Of a stretch of DNA of 64,000 nt, positions 57,001 to 64,000 are shown in pieces. The first letter of the stretch is position 1, and every line of letters begins with the position of its first letter. The notes under the pieces were generated by a model. It had not been told where the DNA came from and searched no databases. It saw only the letters and a list, made by a program, of their open reading frames with translations. The position numbers and the translations under genes were made by a program. This DNA comes from Cladorhizidae sp. MBARI D1340-BT2 (Eukaryota > Porifera > Demospongiae > Poecilosclerida > Cladorhizidae), in NCBI GenBank assembly GCA_028752905.1, contig JAQNBH010000013.1, forward strand, positions 14,452,316 through 14,516,315, in the 5' to 3' direction.

Positions 57001-57389
57001 AGCTCACACTAGCCGGTGCTGCCTCCACCCAGGGTCATGCCCTTAATGTTGGCTGTGAGAGAAAGATGGCAGCCCACTCTGCCGCCTGCCAGTCGGTTGG
57101 GGTAACCTTTGTTCCCCTGGTTGTTGAGTCTCTGGGTGGTTGGTGCCCTGAAGCTGTTGACCTCATTAGGTCTATTGGCCGTCAACAAGGACAGAGACTT
57201 GGGATCCCCCCTGCAGAAACAACACGCCACCTCTTCCAGAAACTCTCCATCACCCTTTGGAGAGGCAACGCCACACTTTGGGCGAACAGAGTCCCCATCA
57301 ATCCACCTGACGTCGATGGGGTCATTTAAAAACTTGACTGATTAATTTAGATTAATTTAGTTATTTAGATTTTGTTATTCAATGAAAAA
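54088..57389 (+). mobile_element. Full-length RLE non-LTR retrotransposon
   Basis: The element has a 5' UTR of about 240 bp, one 999-codon ORF, a short 3' UTR with TTTAGATTAATTTAG repeats, and an A-rich end (AATGAAAAAA). It is flanked by a 9-bp direct repeat ATATGACAC (54079-54087 and 57390-57398; the first A on the right may belong to the tail). It sits in the right terminal repeat of the Ginger-like element. Intact flanks and ORF suggest recent insertion. Confidence 0.85.
54330..57329 (+). CDS. Reverse transcriptase with restriction-like endonuclease, intact
   Basis: The 999-aa protein starts with a Cys-rich module (Cys 3, 4, 6, 12, 15, 17, 18, 24, 27, 35), CXC/tesmin-like in look and probably nucleic-acid binding. 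The RT domain spans about 330-560: motif A LLLDFSNAFNS (Asp410), motif B GVQQGDPLGPLG, motif C WYLDD (Asp498-499), then GLHLNRSKS. A zinc-binding group follows (Cys805, Cys808, His815, His818, Cys822) and a PD-(D/E)XK endonuclease with RPADV (Asp867) and AIDVHV (Asp882), as in R2-type elements. It ends LWRGNATLW...DGVI. There is no APE endonuclease. In this class the enzyme nicks target DNA and primes reverse transcription there. All landmark residues are present. Exact clade (R2, NeSL, Hero, Utopia or a sister) is unresolved. Confidence 0.92.
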   Translation: MVCCRCNRSGRCISCSCCQLKNPCTNCLPSRLGSCMNIPAATISQGSPSITASISTIPGSSVFASAVLNHHVAVDDPVPSSAVLPNLQAIFSLTTPTLHHVPKGARNVWAGLVEAVSRDICEAPSDLMPWSKFFLLPKCILAAPPSKGRSHLRDTGKLVKARIRRWKDGDVLGLWSDAVNAGHLLKGKHKKRSSDPSRLANARRARQAMEDGQFRKAIQALSSNGLAPPSDDIFAQMLIKHPQASLPHIPSEPSPPHVRISAEGLVKALRSFPNGSAPGPSSLRANHLKEATLCPSPARANGALQALLRLVNCLCAGLVPPDVVPHLCGATLIACKKKNGGVRPIAVGEVLRRLTSKCISQAVRSEAIRVLSPLQLGVGVPVGCEAIVHSLRYVLEDNIPPDDCWTLLLDFSNAFNSIDRGKMFQEIRTHIPSMAAWMEVCYGAQPLLHLGDHTILSCCGVQQGDPLGPLGFALALHPIIERIRDQVPDLLINAWYLDDGTLCGRADDLQTALSIIEEDGPARGLHLNRSKSILHIPGAAPPAHNPLPTEIPIASEGIELLGSPIGPPSFCDSIILKRVEKIDEILDRLPDLEDAQMESALLRSCLSLPKVAFALRTCPPSYAKGAIEAFDSSMREAVSAIAGGPLSDWAWSKASLPCSLGGLSIKSASLHAPAAFLGSLHQSHHLIASILGRIPDVSPHSSPALASLALAADKPAWCTLEDVDVPIRQHSLSHSIDLASFDQLIATAPSPRSKALALSTAIPHAGDWLNVIPCKALGLHLLDLDFRHCLQYWLGMQMVAKGSFCPICQTASDPHGDHQVGCGGNGDRIHRHDAIRDTLFSAAQSAALAPRKEAPSLIPSSHSRPADVFLPNWKGGKPAAIDVHVISTLQQLTLAGAASTQGHALNVGCERKMAAHSAACQSVGVTFVPLVVESLGGWCPEAVDLIRSIGRQQGQRLGIPPAETTRHLFQKLSITLWRGNATLWANRVPINPPDVDGVI

Positions 57390-57401
57390 ATATGACACCG
57401 G

Positions 57402-57839
57402 TCGTTGGGTTCGTAAACTACTAACCTTGGATCTACCTGTTCAATGCGCATTCGCAGCAATACAATCACGATGCCGATTTTCAGCGCTTGCCCGTGTCTA
57501 AAGAAAAATCTCCAAGTCAACTTTCTGAAAATCACCTAGGATGCGACCTACAACACCTACTGGACAGCTTTTGTGATGAAACCTTTTACAGCATAGCCCT
57601 CAAGTTACTCCAAGCACACAAGACCACTAAACGCAGCTAACTGATATTTTTTGTTTATCGTTTTTTTCGTTTCTTTTTTGATTTTTATCTCAAGTCTGGT
57701 GCATTTCACCATTTCACCACACCTCTAGGGTCATAATAATCAATGTTATGTTAAATTAAGCATGCTTGAACTTTAAAAAAAAAATTTTAAATTTTTTTAA
57801 ATGATATTACATACATGTTAACATGATGGGTAAAAAAAA
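57402..57839. other. Flank of the Ginger insertion; no gene recognised
   Basis: Unique, T-rich toward its end (TTTTTTTCGTTTCTTTTTTG). Reading beyond CCGG continues the pre-insertion locus. No supported feature. Confidence 0.5.
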
Positions 57840-59470
57840 ATATTCAAGTTAGGCGAAGAATTGTTTAATAAATCGTTTGAAGGAAGAGAGTGAGGACGAG
57901 GATCTAATGGAGGTTGGGAGTAAGTTCCAAAGAGCTGTGGAGGGAACGAAGGAAGACTGCATGGATGCAGTGCGGGAGAATGGGATTATGATGTTCGATG
58001 GGTGGTATTGGTGAGAAGATATGAGCAGAGTAGGAGCTAATTGGATTGAGTCTGGAGGAAAACGGATGTAATTGTTTGTTATTTTGTAAATTAGAAGGAG
58101 CTTGGCCCGAGCACGTCTAGTTGAGATTGTAGGAAGTTTAAAGGTGGAGAGGTTGGATGCATAGTCAGAAGTCCATTGGCGAGTACAGAGTCTCAGTACA
58201 AAGTGCTGAATGTGATTTAAGGATTTTGAATTACAAGAAGATGGAGGAGGTGACCACACAGAGGATCAGTAACTTAGATGAGGGAGAACTAATGTTGTGT
58301 AAAGTTTATTTAGCATATGAGAGGATAAGTGATGGTAAAAGTTGCGATAAAATAATCCTATTATTTTCCTTGATTTAGTGTGTACTTTGCTAATGTGCAG
58401 GTTCCAGGAGAAGTTACAGGTGAAAGTTACTGCTAAGTATGTAAATAAAATGACGAGATCAAGGGGAGTACTATTGAGGACTAATATAGTGGAGTATGAG
58501 GATGCGATGGGTTTACGAGAGATCAACATGTACTTGCTCTTATTAGGGTTAATTATTAGGAGATGGGAAGATAGCCATGATGATATAATGTCAATGTCTC
58601 ATTGCACTGAATCTAAGGAAGAGGTTGAAGAGAATGGACGGGAGAGGAGGATGTTGTCTGCATAGAGAGTAAGTGTAGAAGATGTCGAGAGTGGGAGCTT
58701 TGCAATGTCGTTAATGTAAAGAACAAAGAGAAGAGGACCAAGAATAGATCGTTGAGGTACTCCAGAGGATGCATGACACGAAGAAGAGAGAGCACCAGAG
58801 ATAGCGACACTCTGTGAAAATGGGCCGTAAGATAGGAAGTGAGCCAACAGAGGAGGTGAGAAGGAATATTAAGTGAGGACAGAGTGTTTAAGAGTGGTTT
58901 ATGCGGCACAGAGTCAAAAGCTTTCTTTATGTCTAGCACAGATACACTTGTGGGGACCCAGGGAAGCAAACCAGGATTGAGTTACGTTAAGTATTGCTAT
59001 TTCAGTAGACAGACCTGGGCAAAATTCGAACTGAACGTTTGACAAAACATCTTGAATGGTGTTAAGTTTGAGTAAATAGTTAAATATGTGGCGTTCTAAT
59101 ACCTTGCTTATTAGGGAGATTGTATGATAATCCTTGGGGAAAGACGAGGGTGGAGATGTTTTGGGGATAGGAACTACAAAGGAATGCTACCAGTCAGCAG
59201 GTAGTACACCAGTAGCGAGGGAGGAATGAGAAAGAGGAATTGATATGGATGCAGCTGTGGATCTAAGCATTTTGGCAGAGATAGAATCAGGGCCAGTTGA
59301 TTTCTCAGAGGGAATGCAAGTTAGAAGACTTACAATCTCGTCCAGTGAGCAGAGGAGCTCGGGCAAGGGATGGGCGGAGAAGATGGTGTGTGATTACAGA
59401 GAGGTGGAGAAGACTTATTAAAACAGCTTGAGAAGAAGTGATTTAGAACCTCGGCTTTAGACTGAGGGGA
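57840..59470 (-). pseudogene. CR1/L2/Jockey-type LINE ORF2, 5'-truncated
   Basis: Along the minus strand: a fingers region near 59390-59050 (CSLDEIVSLL, KSTGPDSISAKML, FVVPIPKTSPP, SLISKVLER). Motif A near 58930 reads VLDIKKAFDSVPHKPLL. Motif B near 58760 reads SGVPQRSILGPLLFVLYIND (G changed to R in QGS). Motif C near 58690 reads LTLYADN (second D changed to N). Then LAVTFTCNFSWNLHI near 58420, and the C-terminal region at 58259-57849 (IQHFVLRLC, STRRARAKLLLIYK, LWNLLPTSIR, SFKRFIKQFF stop). A T-run on the plus strand at about 57780-57840 fits a 3' A-rich tail. Several frameshifts and active-site changes make it inactive. Confidence 0.85.
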
Positions 59471-60296
59471 AGTGATCTTGGTAAGTAAGGTAAGTAATGG
59501 ATGGAATGCAACCTACCTGGTGCTTTGTCTTCCTGAAAGTTGACACTAGTTTGAGGTCTGTATCTGATACCTCGGCATGAAAGACCCTTAAACCTATAAC
59601 CAGGGTAGGAGCTGCTGGAAAAACTTTTAGAGATGACATCTCGTTCCCGGTGCACTCTATTAAGAACAACCCTCAAATTGTTTATGACGTACCCCACCAG
59701 TCTCATGTGATGCGAGTACACACCTGTTTAATTCACATGTGAGCAGCTTATATCAAAATTGTGCGCTCGGGAAAAGACTCTGACTCTCATCTTCTTTGAA
59801 TATGTGTACTCTGCAAAACTTTATTATTTGTCTTACTCCGCCACTTTTCTTTTCATCTAATGTCGTATCATGATGTCTAATGGGCTTTTACAATGAAAGC
59901 TTAACCTGTTGCCATTTATTGGTAAGCGAAGCATGCCCTCAGTGGGTGTTTTGGGATGGAAAACTTGGTATTGTGCACATAGTGTATCAATGTCTGTATC
60001 CACATCTGTACCTGTATGTTTGCCCTTAAAATGTCACTCGCCTTAAATAATGAAGGAATTGCTGTATGTCTAGCTGATGGATACTTTGGTCCCCCCCCCC
60101 CCCCCATCTTTGGAACAACTGAAAACTTGGCTATTAAATTAAGTTAAGTTAAGTACGTGGCCTTGTTTAATCATCATAGTGAAGAAAAATACAGAGAAAA
60201 AAGCAGCAGATTGGTAGCTATATATGTGGTGTTGCTGCATATGGTGAACTAGCCGTACAAGTCAAATGATAAAGAAGAGCAGCTGTATTTTCCCTT
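59471..60296. other. No gene recognised
   Basis: Includes a 92-codon minus-strand ORF (59721-59443) whose N-terminal part I do not know and whose end overlaps the LINE. A poly-C run sits at 60091-60105, and TTAAG repeats at about 60138-60155. Confidence 0.45.
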
Positions 60297-60379
60297 ACAA
60301 TGATGACTTGCTGCCATTGCAACAGGACAGGCGGTTGTAGAAACTGTGCTTGCTGCAAGGATGGGAGAACATATGTTGC

Positions 60380-60655
60380 TACGCATTCACATTGGGTGTA
60401 TTGGTACACACTCACACTGGGTTTATTGGTACATACTCACACTGGGTGTATTGGTACACACTCACACTGGGTGTATTGGTACACACACACTGGGTGTATT
60501 GGTACACACTCACACTGGGTGTATTGGTACACACTCACACTGGGTGTATTGGTACACACTCACACTGGGTGTATTGGTACACACTCACACTGGGTGTATT
60601 GGTACACACTCACACTGGGTGTATTGGTACACTGGGTGTATTGGTATACACTTTT
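60380..60655. repeat. 25-bp minisatellite grown inside the retroelement N-terminus
   Basis: The unit is ACTGGGTGTATTGGTACACA + CTCAC, about 11 copies, with two shortened ones. The same sequence (CACTCACACTGGTTGTATTGGTACC) appears once more at 60894-60919 beyond an inserted fragment, so the array once extended there. Confidence 0.93.
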
Positions 60656-60893
60656 TTATTACATAGTTTCATATAATGTACAAGCTACTAAAAGTTCCAC
60701 CACACCAATGAAACAATGGCGATAAAAAGACAGCAGCGAAAACAAAAAACAAAAGCAAGACAAAAACCACAAAAACCACAAACAACGACAATAAAAGTCA
60801 GAAATCAAACGACACCATCCACAACTTGAGAATGGATGGCCAATCTTCTTAGCCAAAGCCCGGCATTACCACGCCAGAGGTTGATGGAGAGAC
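60656..60893 (-). mobile_element. 3' fragment of the 54-kb RLE family, inserted in antisense
   Basis: The minus-strand reading from 60893 gives CLSINLWRGNAGLWLRRLA, then VVDGVV and a stop, parallel to the C-terminus of the intact element (KLSITLWRGNATLWANRV, DVDGVI). A 3' UTR of about 150 bp follows, ending in TAATAAAAAA at 60656. It is a strongly 5'-truncated copy. ACACT flanks both sides (before the tail at about 60652 and after the 5' end at about 60891), a possible short target duplication. Confidence 0.82.
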
Positions 60894-63085
60894 ACTCACA
60901 CTGGTTGTATTGGTACCTAGACAACTGCTTGCCTGGGAAATGGGAAACATCTGCTCTCGTCCTCGTTCTCTACCCAGAATTCAATACTACTACAACCCAG
61001 GCTGCTTCTGCCAGCTCTATTTCCACTAGAACAACAAACCAGTGGTTGCCGCCACAGATGCAACACCTCTACATCCAGGGCCAGCTCCAGTTGTAGCTAT
61101 GTCCTAAAGTTTTTTAAATTATGTGCCACCATATCAATCCCAATGCCATTACTACTAGTGGAAATACTATCATTCTGTAGCTCAGATGTGTTCAATGCTA
61201 TTATCAGGATACATGATGAAGTGACAATCTTTTTATTGTTTAGAAACACTGGAAGCTCAGTCATGAGTGAATATGGAGAGTGTGTGTATGAAGGCTGTAA
61301 CCATCCTGCAGGTCCTGGCCCTTCAGAAGCCTAGCCACACCAGTGAACCACATATCACATTAGGCACTTGAAAGGAGGATAGATTTGGGGAAGGAACGCA
61401 ATCTAGATGAGATCCTCCTAGAGGGGTAAGTATCCAGAAACAACTACCCAAGGCTGGTAAGAAAGAGCCAGGTTTCATTTGCCAGGTCTTTTCTAAAGGC
61501 CGTGTTGTGGGGAAAAGTCAATAAGTCTTGCGGCTTCTTTCATGTGGAATCTCACCCTAGTTGATGTTGTTCCTGATACAATAATGCATCACATCATCAT
61601 ACCACTTGAGATACCTTAGTTGAAAAACATCCACCTGGAAAACCCATTTAACAGAACTACCTGCTACATGACAATTCAATCTCTACTAACAATATTCTCT
61701 TTGAGAACCTCGATGCTGAGGCAATCCAGAATGCTGTACTGAAAACCACTGAAGCTGCAGGTTTATGTTTGGAGAAGACTCTGCAGCTAATTCAAATCTG
61801 CCTGAAAAACCCATGCTCTGCTCTTGCTGTTGCTGACAGAGATTGTACACTGACTGCACAAATCCAGACCACTTGAACGCCTATGTTGCTTGCAGACTGA
61901 TACCTCCGGATCAGTCTAGAGGTAAGACTCATAGACATAGAGAAGTCCCATGAAGAATATTAACCAAAGCTATTCATGTTCTTCTACAACCAGACATCAT
62001 ATGCATCCGGACCTCTCCAAGACTGTGCCAGCAGCTGTTAGGCTGCCATTCATGCTATTTATCGCACCTTCACTAAGGATGTGAGGAATGTATTAAATGC
62101 TTTCAATATATAGACAGTGTTTCTCGATCTCTAGCTCACGTACTATCCAACGTGTACCAAGTCTCTGTTTGATGTATGAATAAGGCAGTGGTGAGCTATC
62201 CTCCTCTGAGGGCATCACTCAAAGACACCTTCTTCCCATGGCAATATATGCCCTTGCTACTGCCTACAAAGCCACTGTCCTGATGCTGATGATGCCACTG
62301 GAACTGCCTCCTGTAGTGAGTTGTGGGCATGGTGGGACTACCTCCATGAACATGCAAAAGGTTTTGGATGCCATCCAAACATGAGCAAGACATATCTTAC
62401 AATGAAAGCCCCCGCCACCAAAAAATATAAATTCACAGGCCACAAATGTGAACTTTACCTGGCAAAGTTCACCTCGGAGCTGACATTGGGTCCAGGGTTT
62501 ATACGGAGCAATATGATTGAGAGAAAGTGAATATGTGGACTCTAGATACCCACTAGCTGGCTGAAATTTCCACCTCTCAGTCACACACCTTCATTCATGT
62601 CCTCTCAAGCTGATGTACTTAGATGTACACTACCTATTCAAGCTCCTAAAGGATGCCATTCACCAAGCATTTATCCCATCGCTCACTGGGCATCTGCTTT
62701 GCTCAAACTCTGACAAGCAATCTACTCATCCTCGCAGTGAGATTAAGTGGCTTGACGCTAGTTGATCATCCACAACTGTAGATCACAACTTCCTGACATC
62801 AAGACAATGATATCATCACTAGTAGTCTTCCCAAGACAGGATGAAAGATTTGGATGCCTAAAAATCTACACCTTTCAAGAAGAGTATCATGAGCACCAAT
62901 CACCAGAGGAACAGGATGACATCATTTATAGGAGAAGGAGAATTCAGAGATACACTGTGTCTAAACTATGGCTGGACTCAACCAAACACACCAAGATAGT
63001 CCAACAAAGCCTTCTCAATCCACAATGCTATGATGTAAATTTGGGAAATTTCCCACCAACCATCATAATAAAATCAGGTATTCAA

Positions 63086-63845
63086 TAGCTTCCCTCCTAT
63101 CTCCAATGTAGCCTTCAGCCTCTCTGGAGAAACTCTTTGCTTGGTCTCCGCAAATGCAAATGATGCAGCATTGATGTACGTGCAAGAGGCTTGTGGTTTG
63201 TTCAAGAGGATGATTTCTTCTATGTCGGGTGTTTCATTCCATGGCAACCAGCAACAGATGGGAAGCTTGTAGTAGTGTACATGAAAGATGAGAAGAGGCA
63301 GGTATACAATCAGCGAGTTTTGGATGCTGAGGATGGAGTGTTCAACTTGACCAGAGTCATTGGGAGAGGCTGAACATGTTTTACTATGAAGACCCTACAG
63401 CAAGCTCATAGGCTGGCTAAGGTATAAACTCTAGTTTGCAATTTCCAGATCAGCTATGATGTCCATCCATGGAAGCGGTTCCTGGAGGAACCACCCAATA
63501 AAGGATGGGTGAAATTGCCCTAACTGTTCAGAGGACTGTGTGCCCCAAATTTTAAGCCAATCGTACTAACTTCCAAGAATGCTCATTTTCTATTAATCTC
63601 TGTAGCTATGCATCTATCTATGTAAAAAAGTAGTATTCAATGTAAGTTCACTGTAAAGTGTGAATGGCCACCAACCTTAACTAGGTGGGCTTATCTAAAC
63701 TGGGATTGGTCATCATAGTGAAGAGAAAGATCGAGAAGATCGCAACAGAGCAAGCTCATAGGTGTCAACTGTTCCAATTTACAATCCTAGTTTTGTTGCT
63801 ATATATGCCTTGATATTCCTCTTTTATTTACCCTGTGGGGAGTTG
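63086..63845. other. No gene confirmed; unrecognised ORF
   Basis: A 60-codon plus-strand ORF (63191-63373; DDFFYVGCFIPWQPATDGKL ...) reads protein-like but matches nothing I know. It may belong to the retroelement remnant before it. The stretch CATAGTGAAGAGAAAGATCGAGA at 63714 resembles CATAGTGAAGAAAAATACAGAGA at 60175, suggesting a shared repeat border. Confidence 0.35.
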
Positions 63846-63918
63846 GCAACTTCTTAGTACATCATAAACAGTGTCAAAATTGGCTGAAGACACTGTTTAT
63901 GATACACTAAGAAATTGC
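63846..63918. repeat. Near-perfect hairpin, 30-bp arms
   Basis: Arms GCAACTTCTTAGTACATCAT + AAACAGTGTC and GACACTGTTTATGATACACT + AAGAAATTGC are reverse complements with two mismatches around a 13-nt loop (AAAATTGGCTGAA). Confidence 0.85.
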
Positions 63919-64000
63919 TAAAGCAAAGGTAAGTCTTCACCATTTTAATAGGAATCAAACCAATGGGAAGTACTACTGTACACCCCAATGGGTAGATACA

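Larger units (their letters stand above)
60297..63085 (+). pseudogene. Decayed RLE-type retroelement, third family
   Basis: Collinear pieces along the plus strand: a Cys-rich N-terminus (MTCCHCNRTGGCRNCACCKD, 60300-60360) continuing after two insertions as LDNCLPGKWE (near 60925). Then ESVCMKAVTILQVLALQKPS (61270), GVSIQKQLPK (61425), NLDAEAIQNAVLKTTEAAGL (61710), CRLIPPDQ (61895), DVRNVLNAFN (62080, motif A region) and SSEGITQ (62205, motif B). Next DADDATGTASCSELWAWWD (62290, motif C), GKVHLGADIGSRVYTEQYD (62460), LLKDAIHQAFIPSLTGH (62650) and FRDTLCLNYGWTQPNTP (62945). This matches a reverse-transcriptase family I know from corals and other invertebrates. Many stops; dead. The endonuclease end beyond 63085 is not recognisable. 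Confidence 0.78.

Noticed and set aside
57101..57345. Short ORFs overlapping the RLE coding sequence
   Set aside because: They are other-frame shadows of the 999-codon ORF.

Overview
The window looks like nuclear DNA of an early-branching invertebrate animal, most likely a sponge (a cnidarian is the main alternative). The reasons are spliced animal genes with short exons, moderate AT richness, a very high load of minisatellites, and three lineages of reverse-transcriptase elements with restriction-like endonucleases (RLE) of a kind I know as abundant in sponge and cnidarian genomes. The species call is inference. No rRNA, tRNA, CRISPR array or prokaryotic operon was found.

Host genes are few. 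(1) Positions 106-3095, minus strand, running off the left edge: an EF-hand plus WD40 protein like the 'WD repeat-containing protein on Y chromosome'/WDR49/EFCAB8 family, assembled from four exons, two of whose introns have GC donors. (2) 10347-15137, plus: a complete four-exon equilibrative nucleoside transporter of the ENT4/PMAT (SLC29A4) type, 518 aa, all introns phase 1, with a decayed copy of its last exon 1.1 kb downstream. (3) 38338-41569, minus: the C-terminal two exons of a CD225/dispanin membrane protein. (4) 52122-52563, minus: a small three-exon gene of unknown function.

Mobile elements fill most of the rest. 17.65-19.43 kb holds a decayed LINE. 19.66 kb holds a RecQ-helicase-like scrap and 20.7-21.4 kb a THAP-like scrap. 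21934-24176 is a pogo/Tigger element with long inverted ends, and 25925-28845 a hAT element with a perfect 8-bp target duplication. 29.58-30.50 kb is an RLE retroelement tail, 30.56-32.54 kb a Gypsy-type gag-pro remnant, and 33091-35495 a second hAT. 52907-54086 is a Ginger-like DNA transposon interrupted at its last bases by a complete RLE retrotransposon (54088-57389) with an intact 999-aa ORF; both insertions keep recognisable target duplications. 57.84-59.47 kb is another LINE, and 60.30-63.09 kb a decayed RLE element of a third family, itself invaded by a minisatellite and by a 3' fragment of the 54-kb family.

Fourteen tandem-repeat arrays add up to roughly 13.5-14 kb, about a fifth of the window. 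The largest are a 19/20-bp array (3772-6648) and a 20-bp array (6786-9765), then a 34-bp array (45250-46915). Nearly all long ORFs over these arrays are artefacts of stop-free repeat units. Four hairpin-forming inverted repeats were also found, two of them with a shared core resembling a decayed hammerhead ribozyme.
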